DNA from: Cohaesibacter sp. ES.047
Lineage (GTDB): Bacteria; Pseudomonadota; Alphaproteobacteria; Rhizobiales; Cohaesibacteraceae
Direction: 5' to 3'
NCBI RefSeq assembly: GCF_900215505.1
Contig: NZ_LT907844.1
Location: 3,736,001-3,800,000, forward strand
Length of the DNA stretch: 64,000 nt
This document shows, piece after piece, positions 41,981 through 51,262 of the stretch. The translations under genes and the position numbers were made by a program. The notes beneath the pieces were generated by a model. It saw only the letters and a program-made list of their open reading frames with translations, was not told where the DNA came from and searched no databases. Each line of letters begins with the position of its first letter. The stretch's first letter is position 1.

Positions 41981-42354
41981 GACACCAGCTCTGGAACGGA
42001 ACGAGAGACGCGAAAGTTAGCGAGCACTATATCCACCTCGTTCCAAACCGACAAGTTGCCGCTAAGTCAACGAAAGCCGCCTTGCATCCCGAACGGGGAG
42101 TGCAAGGCGGCCGGGGTTGGCAAGCATTGATGGCGACTCAATAGAAAAGGCAAAGCAGCATCGTCTGCTTTTTGAGACAGTATTTGAACCGCAAGACGAG
42201 ATCACAGCCGGTCGAATGCTACGAATGGCGGCTCAATGTGCGTATAAGGCCTCAGAAGCACGATCTGTGACAGCTAGGTGTCAGGTTCGGCGATTATGAT
42301 CCCTCCAGTTGACCGGCGCAAAAGTTTGTGCCGGTTCTATGTGGAGGAGAAAAC
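41981..42354. other. Divergent region between dctB and tctC
   Basis: About 370 bases with no supported gene; the frame at 42117-42299 lacks a ribosome site and coding character. It contains the large hairpin at 42076-42111. It presumably holds the promoters of the dctBD and tct operons. The tctC ribosome site GGAGGAGA lies at its end. Confidence 0.5.
42076..42111. repeat. Perfect inverted repeat between dctB and tctC
   Basis: GCCGCCTTGCA (42076-42086) and TGCAAGGCGGC (42101-42111) are perfect complements, extended inward by TCCC/GGGA. No T-run follows on either strand. It may be a strong hairpin in the 5' leader or a binding site. Related copies were not seen elsewhere in the window. Confidence 0.6.
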
Positions 42355-43338
42355 ATGATTTCCAAAGTTGTACGCACGGCTGTCGCCGTGGCGGCATTCG
42401 CACTTGTCCCAGTCGCTGCTCAGGCCTTTGAGCCTGAAAATCCAGAGTGTATAGCCCCCGCAAACCCGGGCGGCGGCTGGGACTTCACCTGCCGTCAGGT
42501 TGGCAAGACCATGCAGGATCTTGGCCTGCTCGATTCGACCATGCAGGTGAGCAACCTAGCCGGTGGCGGTGGTGGTGTTGCCTTTGCCGAAGTTGTCAAT
42601 AAACGTAACGATAACAATGACCTGATCGTGGCAGCTTCCTCGGCAACGGCCACTCGTCTCGCTCAGGGTGCCTATCCGGGCAACACGATGGATCAGGTCC
42701 GCTGGGTTGGTGCCATCGGCGCTGACTATGGTGTGATTGCTGTCGCCAAAGACAGCCCGATCAAGGATCTGGGCCAATTGATGGAAACGCTGAAGACCAA
42801 ACCGTCTTCGGTCGCCGTTGCCGGTGGATCTGCTGTCGGCGGCTGGGACCACCTCAAGGTTCTCATTGCAGCCAACGCTGCGGGCATCACCGATGTTCGC
42901 AAGGTAAAATACATTGCCTTTGACGGTGGTGGAGAAGCCGTGACACAGCTTCTGGCCGGTTCCGTGCAGGCATTCTCCGGTGATATTTCCGAAGCAAAAG
43001 GCTTTGTAGACTCTGGTGATATCCGCGTGATTGCCGTTCTGTCTCCCGAACGCCTTGATGGCGACTATGCTGCCTTCCCGACTGCAAAAGAACAGGGCAT
43101 CGATGCGATTGGTGCCAACTGGCGCGGCTTCTATGCTCCCAAAGACATGAGCGATGAAGCTTATGAAGCGTGGGTTTCCAAAATTGATACCCTTTACGAT
43201 GCGCCGGAATGGAAAGCCGTCATGAAAAACAACGGTTTGGCTCCTCTTGACCTGCAGGGCCCAGAATTCCAGAGCTTCGTTGCGGAATCCGTTGCAAAGA
43301 TCCAGAAGATCTCTCGCGATATCGGCATCATCAAATAA
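42355..43338 (+). CDS. tctC: Tripartite tricarboxylate transporter binding protein (TctC/Bug)
   Basis: A 327-residue periplasmic protein with a signal peptide ending AQA. The Bug fold has the CIAPANPGGGWDFTCRQV loop that contacts carboxylates and KYIAFDGGGEAVTQLLAGSV. GGAGGAG precedes ATG 42355. It heads the tctCBA operon. The neighbouring citrate lyase genes make citrate the likely ligand. Confidence 0.9.
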   Translation: MISKVVRTAVAVAAFALVPVAAQAFEPENPECIAPANPGGGWDFTCRQVGKTMQDLGLLDSTMQVSNLAGGGGGVAFAEVVNKRNDNNDLIVAASSATATRLAQGAYPGNTMDQVRWVGAIGADYGVIAVAKDSPIKDLGQLMETLKTKPSSVAVAGGSAVGGWDHLKVLIAANAAGITDVRKVKYIAFDGGGEAVTQLLAGSVQAFSGDISEAKGFVDSGDIRVIAVLSPERLDGDYAAFPTAKEQGIDAIGANWRGFYAPKDMSDEAYEAWVSKIDTLYDAPEWKAVMKNNGLAPLDLQGPEFQSFVAESVAKIQKISRDIGIIK

Positions 43339-43352
43339 CTTCTGAACTTATA

Positions 43353-43381
43353 CTGTGGCGGTACCAAGCTTGCCGCCACAG
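43353..43381 (+). promoter_or_regulatory. Hairpin between tctC and tctB
   Basis: CTGTGGCGG (43353-43361) pairs with CCGCCACAG (43373-43381), nine perfect pairs, without a T-run. As after other binding-protein genes, it may stabilise tctC mRNA and lower expression of the permeases. Confidence 0.6.
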
Positions 43382-43402
43382 CTCCTGTCTGAGGGGGACA
43401 TT

Positions 43403-43834
43403 ATGAGTGATCGTATCTTCGGTATCTGCGGCCTTCTGCTCGCCGCGCTCTTTGCCTATTCCGCTTTTTTGATTGAGGAAAGTTTCCTCTCCGATGCGGT
43501 CGGCCCCAAAGCTTTCCCGCTGATCATCGCGGCAATTCTGGCAATTTCTTCCGTGTTCATCATCATCAAACCAGACGCCGAGCCCAAGTGGCCGACGCTC
43601 AACCGGTTTGCTGAGATCGTCGCGGCCATTATTGCCATGGTGCTTTATGCCGAATTCTTGACCGTCGTTGGTTTCGTTATCGCGACCGCCGTGGTTTCGG
43701 CCTATCTGACCTGGCGTCTTGGGACGTCAGCGATCAGCTCCCTGATCGTCGGTGTGTCGATCTCGGTCGGCATCTACGTCATCTTCCATTTGCTCTTTGG
43801 CCTGTCCTTGGCCAAGGGACCACTAGGCTTTTAG
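43403..43834 (+). CDS. tctB: Tripartite tricarboxylate transporter small subunit (TctB)
   Basis: A 143-residue membrane protein with four predicted helices, the usual size and pattern of TctB (GPKAFPLIIAAILAISSVFI). ATG 43403 has GGGGGA upstream; the longer frame from 43355 includes the hairpin. It lies 12 bases before tctA. Confidence 0.85.
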   Translation: MSDRIFGICGLLLAALFAYSAFLIEESFLSDAVGPKAFPLIIAAILAISSVFIIIKPDAEPKWPTLNRFAEIVAAIIAMVLYAEFLTVVGFVIATAVVSAYLTWRLGTSAISSLIVGVSISVGIYVIFHLLFGLSLAKGPLGF

Positions 43835-43846
43835 GGTGCGCTGACA

Positions 43847-45388
43847 ATGGATACTCTATCTTCGCTACTTGACGGCTTCGCCATTGCGCTGACGTGGCAG
43901 AATCTGCTGCTGGCCTTTGTCGGCTGTTTTCTTGGCACCATCATGGGCGCGCTTCCGGGCCTTGGGCCCTCGAACGGTGTCGCAATTCTCATTCCGCTGG
44001 CCTTCTCGCTGGGGCTGGGGGCAACGCCTTCTCTGATCCTGCTGACGTCCGTTTACTACGGTGCCATGTATGGTGGCCGTATTTCCTCGATCCTACTCAA
44101 CATTCCCGGTGATGCACCGGCCTTGATGACCTGTATCGATGGCTATCCGATGGCCCAGCAGGGGCGGGGCGGTGAAGCTCTCTCGCTCTCCGGTTTTGCT
44201 TCGTTCATCGGGTCGTTCCTCGCCACTTGCGGCTTGGTGCTTTTGGCGCCGCAGCTCGTCAAGATTGCTCTGGCCTTTGGACCAGCAGAATATTTCGCGC
44301 TGTTTGCGCTCGCTTTTGCGACGCTTGGCGGCGTGTCTTCAACCAATCAGGCAAAATCAGCCTTCGCTGCCATGTTGGGCCTTGGCCTTGCAATGGTCGG
44401 GGTCGATACCCAAACCGGTGTTCCCCGCTTCACCTTCGGCATGGTCCACTTCTATGACGGCATCGATTTCCTTGTTGCCATCGTTGGTCTGTTTGCCCTG
44501 TCTGAAGTGTTTATCTTCATTGAAAACCGCCAGGGCAGTGCCGATGCTGAAGGCAAGAAAGTCGAGCTGGGGCGTCTGACCCCGTCGATGAAGACCTTCA
44601 TGGGCAGTGTGCCTTCCATCTTGCGGACCAGTGTGGTCGGCTTTATTGCCGGTGTTCTGCCCGGGGCCGGGGCCTCGTTGGGATCGTTCATCTCCTATTC
44701 CATGGAGAAACGCCTTCTCGACAAGGACGGCACCTTTGGCAAGGGGGACCCACGCGGTGTCGCTGCTCCTGAAGCGGGGAACAACGCCGCTGCCGGTGGT
44801 GCGCTCGTGCCAATGCTTGCGCTTGGTGTTCCGGGGTCAGGGACGACAGCGGTTTTGCTGGCTGTGCTTTTGGCGCTCAACATCACGCCGGGGCCGTTGC
44901 TCTTCAACAACAACCCTGAAGTGGTCTGGGGTCTGATTGCCGCGCTCTTCATTGGCAACTTCATTCTGTTGCTGCTGAACATCCCGTTTGTCAGCATGTT
45001 CATTCGCGTGTTGCTGGTGCCGCCGCGCATTCTGATGCCAATCGTTGCGATGGTCAGCTTTGTCGGCATCTACGGGATTGCTGGTTCCACCTTCGACCTG
45101 CTCATCATGATCGCCTTCGGTGTCGTGGGCTGGGCACTTAGAAAACTTGGTGTGCCGCTTGTGCCGGTGATTCTCGGGGTGCTGCTAGGCAACAATATGG
45201 AAAGCAACCTGCGCCGCGCGATCACGATCTCTGACGGTGACTGGACCGTTCTCTTCCAGAGCCCGCTTGCCATCACGCTTTGGAGCATTTCCATCATCGG
45301 CTTTGTGTTGCCAATCTTTGTTGGTCGGTTCCTGCCCAAGAAGATGAAGACGGTAACCGAAGAAGCTCAGGACGAAGGGTCTAACTGA
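43847..45388 (+). CDS. tctA: Tripartite tricarboxylate transporter large subunit (TctA)
   Basis: A 513-residue membrane protein with about 12 helices. The two family motifs are GALPGLGPSNGVAILIPL near residue 32 and FIAGVLPGAGASLGSFISYS near 265. It is the transport pore of the TctCBA system. It is followed by a GC-rich hairpin and, 330 bases later, the citrate lyase genes in the same direction. Confidence 0.92.
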   Translation: MDTLSSLLDGFAIALTWQNLLLAFVGCFLGTIMGALPGLGPSNGVAILIPLAFSLGLGATPSLILLTSVYYGAMYGGRISSILLNIPGDAPALMTCIDGYPMAQQGRGGEALSLSGFASFIGSFLATCGLVLLAPQLVKIALAFGPAEYFALFALAFATLGGVSSTNQAKSAFAAMLGLGLAMVGVDTQTGVPRFTFGMVHFYDGIDFLVAIVGLFALSEVFIFIENRQGSADAEGKKVELGRLTPSMKTFMGSVPSILRTSVVGFIAGVLPGAGASLGSFISYSMEKRLLDKDGTFGKGDPRGVAAPEAGNNAAAGGALVPMLALGVPGSGTTAVLLAVLLALNITPGPLLFNNNPEVVWGLIAALFIGNFILLLLNIPFVSMFIRVLLVPPRILMPIVAMVSFVGIYGIAGSTFDLLIMIAFGVVGWALRKLGVPLVPVILGVLLGNNMESNLRRAITISDGDWTVLFQSPLAITLWSISIIGFVLPIFVGRFLPKKMKTVTEEAQDEGSN

Positions 45389-45718
45389 GCCTTAGGGCCC
45401 TGTTGACGCTGGCATTGTGACCTATCAACAATGCGCTCTTGTATCAGAAAAATCAGAGGCGGGTGACAACGCCCGCCTCTTGAAGATCGCCAACAAAGAC
45501 AGGCGATCATGCGCAATGAATGAGGCCTTGCTAGATCCCTTTGCCATCGATTTTCCGGCGCGACGATGCGGCAGGAAAAGGCGAGAATGGACTAAGGCCT
45601 GACCTGCTGGTTCGGGCGTTGAAACAACCTTCGCTCTGTGCCAGTGCTCCACAGAGAGCGCCAGAAAGGTCTTAAGCTGGAACGTGCTGTTCCGTTTGTG
45701 GCCGGAGGAGAAGCGCGA
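45389..45718. other. Region between tctA and citC with terminator-like hairpin
   Basis: GAGGCGGG (45456-45463) and CCCGCCTC (45472-45479) form a strong stem with only TT after it, so transcripts from tctCBA may end here partly. Two overlapping frames on both strands were judged non-coding. The citC ribosome site GGAGGAG (45703-45709) lies at its end. Confidence 0.55.
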
Positions 45719-46762
45719 GTGAGCGACGGATTGGAATTTGAGACGGTCGAACCCGCATTCGACCCGCATGCCCGTCAGGAAATCGTCGGATTGCTTGCAG
45801 ATTGCGGTCTCGATTATGAAAAGCATATCGAGGCCTTTGTCGTCTGCAGGGATAACGGCAAGATTGTTGCCTGTGCCGGCTTTGAAAAGGGCATCATCAA
45901 GGATGTGGCGATCACGCCCGAGTTGCGCGGCAGTGCCTTGAGCCTCCGGCTCGTGAGCGAGGTGGTCTATCTGGCCCAGGAACAGGGCCATACGATCCTG
46001 TTCGTCTATACCGAGCCCCACACAGCGGACTTTTTCCTCGGGTGCGGTTTCTACCCGCTTGTCGAAGTGCCCCATCAGACAACTTTGCTGGAAAACACGC
46101 CGGTAGGCATTCGTTCCTACTGCGAAACCCTTACTCGACAGAGAGTGGAGGCCAAAAAGATTGGCTGCGTCGTTGCCAATGCCAATCCCTTCACGCTCGG
46201 GCATCTATACCTGATCAGGGAAGCGGCCAAGGCGAGTGATTGGCTGCATCTGTTCATTGTCAAGGAAGACGCGTCTCTCTTTTCCTATCAGGACCGGTTT
46301 GCTCTGGCTCAGGAAATGACGAAAGACATCCCCAATCTGACCTTGCACGAAGGGTCGAAATACATGATCTCGCGGGCGACGTTCCCGGCCTATTTCTTCA
46401 AGGACAAGGGCATGGTGGGCAAGTGCCGTACCGCAGTGGATCTATTGCTGTTTCGAAAATACATCGCACCGGCTCTGGGCATCACTCACCGCTTCGTTGG
46501 CACAGAGCCTTTTTGCGATACCACAAGAAAATACAACAACGACATGATGTACTGGCTTCAGGAACCCAGCTCTGTTGCCTGGCCGGTCAATGTCGTGGAG
46601 CTGGAGCGAACGCAGAGAGACGGCATTGCCGTGTCTGCCTCCGAGGTTCGCCGACTGCTAAAGGCTGGCAATATGGACCGCGTTAAAAAGCTCGTTCCGG
46701 AGCCGACCTACAACCTGATTGTCGAGAAATATCTCGACAGGTCCAAACGGAGCAACAATTAG
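45719..46762 (+). CDS. citC: [Citrate (pro-3S)-lyase] ligase
   Basis: A 347-residue enzyme that acetylates the prosthetic group of citrate lyase to make the active enzyme. The N-terminal GNAT domain (about 1-115) is followed by a nucleotidyltransferase-like domain with the TxGH motif in NPFTLGHLYLIREA. The start is a GTG at 45719 with GGAGGAG 9 bases upstream; no ATG fits the family N-terminus, though the open frame extends to 45638. It begins the cit cluster and is separated from citD by a hairpin. Confidence 0.9.
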   Translation: MSDGLEFETVEPAFDPHARQEIVGLLADCGLDYEKHIEAFVVCRDNGKIVACAGFEKGIIKDVAITPELRGSALSLRLVSEVVYLAQEQGHTILFVYTEPHTADFFLGCGFYPLVEVPHQTTLLENTPVGIRSYCETLTRQRVEAKKIGCVVANANPFTLGHLYLIREAAKASDWLHLFIVKEDASLFSYQDRFALAQEMTKDIPNLTLHEGSKYMISRATFPAYFFKDKGMVGKCRTAVDLLLFRKYIAPALGITHRFVGTEPFCDTTRKYNNDMMYWLQEPSSVAWPVNVVELERTQRDGIAVSASEVRRLLKAGNMDRVKKLVPEPTYNLIVEKYLDRSKRSNN

Positions 46763-46763
46763 C

Positions 46764-46822
46764 GTGAAGCCGGGTGAGGGCGGTGGCCAGTTTTGCGCAG
46801 TCCGCCTCACCGGCCGTTTCAC
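46764..46822 (+). promoter_or_regulatory. Imperfect hairpin between citC and citD
   Basis: GTGAAGCCGGGTGAGGGCGG (46764-46783) pairs, with bulges, with the segment ending at 46822 (CCGCCTCACCGGC then CGTTTCAC). No T-run. It may affect the ratio of the ligase to the lyase subunits. Confidence 0.5.
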
Positions 46823-46945
46823 GAAGGAAACAGGGACGCCAAGTGTTGTGTGGCACACTGTCCGCCAGACCGCTTCCCGCCCCGACCTCGCGGCATGCTC
46901 CGTATCTCGGAGTAGACACTGCATTTTGATTAAGAGGAGTCGAAT

Positions 46946-47242
46946 ATGAAGGTCGTTCAGGAGGCGCTGGCTGGCACGCTCGAATCGAGTGATCTGTTTG
47001 TCAGGGTCTCACCAATAGACGGTCCCCTGGAATTGATCGTAAATAGCGAAGTTGCGCATCAGTTCGGCGATCAGATCCGAAAGGTCGTCGAAGACGCGCT
47101 CACCAAGTTTGGGGTGACGGAGGGGGCCACGGTCATCATTGAGGACAAGGGGGCGCTGGACTGCGTGATTGAAGCGCGCGTTGAGGCAGCCCTGATGCGC
47201 GCAGCAGGCAACAAAGCCATCAATTGGGAGGTACTGTCATGA
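46946..47242 (+). CDS. citD: Citrate lyase acyl carrier protein (gamma subunit)
   Basis: A 98-residue protein with the motif [11 protein letters not shown] near the N-terminus; Ser14 is where the phosphoribosyl-dephospho-CoA group is attached. Length and sequence match CitD. GAGGAG precedes the start. The next gene overlaps its stop (ATGA). Confidence 0.92.
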   Translation: MKVVQEALAGTLESSDLFVRVSPIDGPLELIVNSEVAHQFGDQIRKVVEDALTKFGVTEGATVIIEDKGALDCVIEARVEAALMRAAGNKAINWEVLS

Positions 47243-48111
47243 CATTGCGACGCTCCATGCTGTTCATCCCCGGCTCCAGCGCGGCGATGCTGTCGACCGC
47301 CTTCATCTTCAAACCGGACTCGGTCATGTTTGACCTTGAAGATGCGGTCTCCCTGAGGGAGAAGGATGCTGCTCGCCTGTTGGTCTACCACACCCTGAAA
47401 TCCGATCTTTATGAAAATGTTGAACGGGTCGTGCGCATCAATCCGCTCTCAACGCCCTTCGGACGAGACGATCTGGAGGCCGCGGTGCGCGGTGGGGTCG
47501 ACGTCATTCGCCTGCCAAAGACCGAAACCGCAGATGATGTCTATGAGTTGGAAGCAGAGGTTGAGGCTATTGAGAAAGCTTGTGGCCGAGAGGTTGGCTC
47601 GACGCTTTTGATGGCCGCTATCGAGTCTGCATCCGGGGTGGTCAACGCCGTAGATATCGCCAAGGCTTCCAAGCGCATGATGGGCATTGCGCTCGCTGGC
47701 TTTGACTATGTAACGGACATGCAGACCGAACGCGGGGACGGGACCGAACTCTTTTATGCCCGCTGTGCCGTGCTCCATGCCGCGCGCGCAGCCAAGATCG
47801 ATGCCTTCGATGTGGTCTTCTCGGACCTCAATGACGAAGAAGGCTTTCTTCGGGAAGTCGGGATCATCAAGCGACTGGGCTTTAACGGAAAATCCCTCAT
47901 CAACCCGCGACAGATCGAATTGCTTCACAATGCCTATGCACCGACGCAGGAAGATGTCGACTATGCCAATCGCGTTGTTGCCGCAGCCGAAAAGGCCGAA
48001 GCCGAAGGGCTCGGGGTCATTGCGCTGAACGGCAAGATGATCGATGCGCCGATCGTTGAGAATGCCAAGCGCGTGCTGAGCAAGGCGCAGGCTTCCGGGG
48101 TGAGACAGTAG
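47239..48111 (+). CDS. citE: Citrate lyase beta subunit (citryl-ACP lyase)
   Basis: A 290-residue TIM-barrel lyase of the HpcH/HpaI-like class. It cleaves citryl-ACP to acetyl-ACP and oxaloacetate. The motif [15 protein letters not shown] near the start, [18 protein letters not shown] (metal-binding Glu/Asp) and [14 protein letters not shown] near the end match CitE. ATG 47239 overlaps the citD stop. Confidence 0.92.
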   Translation: MTLRRSMLFIPGSSAAMLSTAFIFKPDSVMFDLEDAVSLREKDAARLLVYHTLKSDLYENVERVVRINPLSTPFGRDDLEAAVRGGVDVIRLPKTETADDVYELEAEVEAIEKACGREVGSTLLMAAIESASGVVNAVDIAKASKRMMGIALAGFDYVTDMQTERGDGTELFYARCAVLHAARAAKIDAFDVVFSDLNDEEGFLREVGIIKRLGFNGKSLINPRQIELLHNAYAPTQEDVDYANRVVAAAEKAEAEGLGVIALNGKMIDAPIVENAKRVLSKAQASGVRQ

Positions 48112-48127
48112 GAAAGTGGATCAGAAA

Positions 48128-49636
48128 ATGGCATCGCAAAATGACAAAGGCGCTCGTCTGAGTGCACTCGAACCCTATGCCGGGTTTGCGGCTCACGTCC
48201 CATATCTGGCCGACGAGGAGACCAAGCTCAATCGCAAGCTTGTTAAAACGGTTCAGGAAGCCGTCAAACTTGCTGGCCTCGAAGATGGCATGACGATCTC
48301 GTTCCACCATGCGTTCCGCGAAGGCGACAAGGTCATCAACATGGTTGTTGGCATTCTGGCTGAAATGGGCTTTCACGATCTTACGCTGGCCTCGTCTTCG
48401 CTGGTAACCGCCAACTCGCCGCTGATCGAGCACATCAAGTCCGGCGTGATCCGCAAGATCTTCACCTCCGGTATGCGCGGAAAGCTCGCGGACGCAATTT
48501 CCCACGGCCTGATGGATGAGCCGATCACCATTCATTCCCATGGTGGCCGTGTGGCGTTAATCGAACGCGGCGAAATCGAAATCGACCTTGCCTTCCTTGG
48601 CGTTTCGGCCTGCGACCCGTTCGGCAATGCCAATGGTGTCTCTGGCCGGTCATGGTGTGGCTCTCTCGGTTACGCGATGGTCGATGCCCACTATGCCAAG
48701 AAAGTCATCATGCTGGCCGAGGACATTGTGCCGTTCCCCAACACTCCGGCCAGTATCCGCCATGATCAGGTTGATTATATCGTACAGGTCGATGAAGTCG
48801 GTGATCCGGCCAAGATTAGCGTCGGAGCGGCCCGCGCGACCACCAACCCGCGTGAACTGCTGATTGCGCGCTTGTCGGCAGAAGTGATGGTCAATGGCGG
48901 TTATTTCGAAGATGGTTTCTCCATGCAGACCGGTACGGGCGGCTCCTCGACGGCTACAGTGCGCTTCATCGAAGATCGCATGCGGCAGAAGGGCATCAAG
49001 GCCGCATGGGCTCTTGGTGGCCAGACCGGCGGTATGGTCGATCTGCACGAAAAGGGGCTGATCGATGTGCTGCTCGACACACAGAGTTTTGACAGCGCCG
49101 CGGCCCGCTCTCTGGAAAGCTCGTCAAAGCACGTCGAGATTTCGACGCACTATTACGCCAACCCGCTCTCCAAGGGCGCCGTTGTTGACCGGCTCGACAT
49201 GGTAATCCTGTCGGCGCTGGAAATTGACCTCGACTTCAATGTCAACGTTCTGACCGGGTCCGACGGTGTGATGCGGGGGGCGTCCGGTGGCCATTGCGAT
49301 GCCGCCGCAGGAGCCAAGCTGTCCATTGTTGCCGCTCCGTTGATCCGCTCACGCATTCCCACCGTCGTTGAAAAGGTCACCACTCGGGTGACGCCCGGAG
49401 AGACCATCGGGGTACTCGTCACCGATCACGGCATTGCGGTCAATCCGAACCGGCCAGACGTTGCTGAACGGCTCAAGGCCGCAAACCTGCCTGTTATGTC
49501 AATCGAGGAATTGCACAGCCGTGCCATCAACATCACCGGTAAGCCAAAGCCAATCGAGTTTCTCGACAAGGTCGTTGGCATCGTTCGCTACCGGGATGGA
49601 ACGGTCATTGATCAGGTGCATCAGGTCGCTTCATGA
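48128..49636 (+). CDS. citF: Citrate lyase alpha subunit (citrate-ACP transferase)
   Basis: A 502-residue CoA-transferase-like subunit that exchanges the acetyl group of the carrier for citrate. Motifs such as MTISFHHAFREGDKVINMV and SMQTGTGGSSTATVRFIEDR match CitF. Two starts are possible, GTG 48116 and ATG 48128; the ATG has TAGGAAAG at a better distance. The stop overlaps the next gene (ATGA). Confidence 0.92.
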   Translation: MASQNDKGARLSALEPYAGFAAHVPYLADEETKLNRKLVKTVQEAVKLAGLEDGMTISFHHAFREGDKVINMVVGILAEMGFHDLTLASSSLVTANSPLIEHIKSGVIRKIFTSGMRGKLADAISHGLMDEPITIHSHGGRVALIERGEIEIDLAFLGVSACDPFGNANGVSGRSWCGSLGYAMVDAHYAKKVIMLAEDIVPFPNTPASIRHDQVDYIVQVDEVGDPAKISVGAARATTNPRELLIARLSAEVMVNGGYFEDGFSMQTGTGGSSTATVRFIEDRMRQKGIKAAWALGGQTGGMVDLHEKGLIDVLLDTQSFDSAAARSLESSSKHVEISTHYYANPLSKGAVVDRLDMVILSALEIDLDFNVNVLTGSDGVMRGASGGHCDAAAGAKLSIVAAPLIRSRIPTVVEKVTTRVTPGETIGVLVTDHGIAVNPNRPDVAERLKAANLPVMSIEELHSRAINITGKPKPIEFLDKVVGIVRYRDGTVIDQVHQVAS

Positions 49637-50613
49637 CGAAACTTGAGATCCCAGCCAGTGCCAACATCAATTTAGCCCTTCGGGCTGCGACACCAATTGC
49701 CACTGAGGCAAAAGGTCTGCAGGTCGGGGTAGAAGGCAACATTGATCAGGCGCTGGCGGATCTGGCCCACGAAGCCCTGATTGCGGAAGCCACCCTCACG
49801 CCCAAACCGGGTCTCGTGGACAGGCGCAACAATGGCTCGCACGAGGATATGACGCTCACCACCTTCATGGCGAGCGCGGAGGTGCTTCATCCTCACTTTG
49901 CACAATTTGTCACTCTTGGGCGGGATACATCTCACGATCCGGCACCACAGGCCTTTGCGCAATTGCGCAGCCATGGTCTCACCTGTGAGAACGCCATGAA
50001 CCGAGGAACGGGCGGCATCAATACTCACAAGGGAGCCATTTTCGCCTTTGGCCTTCTGCTGGGCGCTGCCGGACGGTGTATTGGGCAGGGCAGGTCTCTG
50101 ACACCGGAGCTGCTTTGTCAATCAGTCGCCGAAATGCTGTCCGGTCTGGTGGATCGGGAACTGGTGAGACAACGCCACACCGCGACAACGGCAGGTGAGC
50201 ATATCTTCCGCCGCTACGGTTTGTCTGGCGCGCGCGGGGAGGCCGAGGGCGGCTTTCCGACTGTCATGCGCTACGCGTTGCCAGCCTTTTCCCGCGCCAT
50301 CCAAAATGGCCACGACACAGAAAGCGCCCTCTTGGCGGCCATGCTTGAGCTGCTCGCTCACAATCGCGACACCAATCTGGTTACGAGAGGCGGGATCGAA
50401 GAGCTGTTTCTGGTGCGCCGGCTGGCACGGGATCTTAGAAAGACTGGGGGCGTCAATTCGGACCGTTTCCATGAGGATCTGATGGCAATGGATGATGATC
50501 TCATCGCACGCAATCTCAGCCCCGGCGGCAGTGCGGATCTTGTTGCCGTCACATGGTTTTTGAGCCAAATCCCCCGTGTGATGCAAGCAAGTGATCGGGA
50601 GGCCGCCGAATGA
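49633..50613 (+). CDS. citG: Triphosphoribosyl-dephospho-CoA synthase
   Basis: A 326-residue enzyme that joins ATP and dephospho-CoA to make the precursor of the citrate lyase prosthetic group. The motifs HEALIAEATLTPKPGLVDRR and RGTGGINTHKGAIFAFGLLL are those of CitG/MdcB. It overlaps citF and citX by ATGA at either end, so the set is translated as a unit. Confidence 0.92.
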   Translation: MTKLEIPASANINLALRAATPIATEAKGLQVGVEGNIDQALADLAHEALIAEATLTPKPGLVDRRNNGSHEDMTLTTFMASAEVLHPHFAQFVTLGRDTSHDPAPQAFAQLRSHGLTCENAMNRGTGGINTHKGAIFAFGLLLGAAGRCIGQGRSLTPELLCQSVAEMLSGLVDRELVRQRHTATTAGEHIFRRYGLSGARGEAEGGFPTVMRYALPAFSRAIQNGHDTESALLAAMLELLAHNRDTNLVTRGGIEELFLVRRLARDLRKTGGVNSDRFHEDLMAMDDDLIARNLSPGGSADLVAVTWFLSQIPRVMQASDREAAE

Positions 50614-51164
50614 AGAAGTCTGGGCTCCTCGATGGTCCGGTCGTCACTGTGCCGGAGATCCTTTCTGCAAAAGACCAGCGCGTCCAGAGGCGGGTCGCGG
50701 CGCAACAAAGGCATCACTTGCCGAGTCTGACCATGACAATCGTCATGCCCGGCGCCATCAAGACCTGTGCTCTTTCTCTCCTTCTTGCCGATCAAGCGCG
50801 GACCGCGATTGATCGATCTTTCAAACAACAGGGATGGTCATACGAGACGGTTTGGACTGGCGAGGTGGCATCGGGTCCAGAATGTCTCTATCTTGTCGAT
50901 GCGACGCCTGAAACACTAAAACGCGCGATGGTGGCGATCGAAGTGTCTCATCCCTTGGGCAGACTATGGGACCTTGATGTGCATAGCGCTCAAGGGGAGG
51001 GCCTGTCCCGCAAGCAGGTAGGCTTTCCGCCGCGAAAATGCCTGCTCTGCGACGAAGAGGCCCACGCCTGCGCCAGATCCCGAGCACATACGATTGAGGA
51101 ATTGCGCGAAGGAATGAAAGCCATCGTGACGGGTTGGCAGCCTGAGGATAGCGAACATCGTTGA
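50610..51164 (+). CDS. citX: Holo-citrate lyase synthase (apo-ACP prosthetic group transferase)
   Basis: A 184-residue enzyme that transfers the prosthetic group to CitD. HPLGRLWDLDV and the Cys-rich RKCLLCDEEAHACARSRAHT near the C-terminus match CitX. Presence of separate citG and citX genes completes the maturation set. Confidence 0.9.
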   Translation: MKKSGLLDGPVVTVPEILSAKDQRVQRRVAAQQRHHLPSLTMTIVMPGAIKTCALSLLLADQARTAIDRSFKQQGWSYETVWTGEVASGPECLYLVDATPETLKRAMVAIEVSHPLGRLWDLDVHSAQGEGLSRKQVGFPPRKCLLCDEEAHACARSRAHTIEELREGMKAIVTGWQPEDSEHR

Positions 51165-51262
51165 ATGGTTGCAATTTGACCGTCACACGTTGAAGATTGA
51201 AGAGGAAGAGAATAAAGTATGTTCACGACCTGATGAACAGGGCGATGATTTGGAGCAACTAA

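Noticed and set aside
42117-42299. 60-codon frame upstream of tctC
   Set aside because: No ribosome site, no similarity; the region is better seen as promoter DNA.
45417-45602. 61-codon frame between tctA and citC
   Set aside because: It spans a terminator-like hairpin and lacks coding character.
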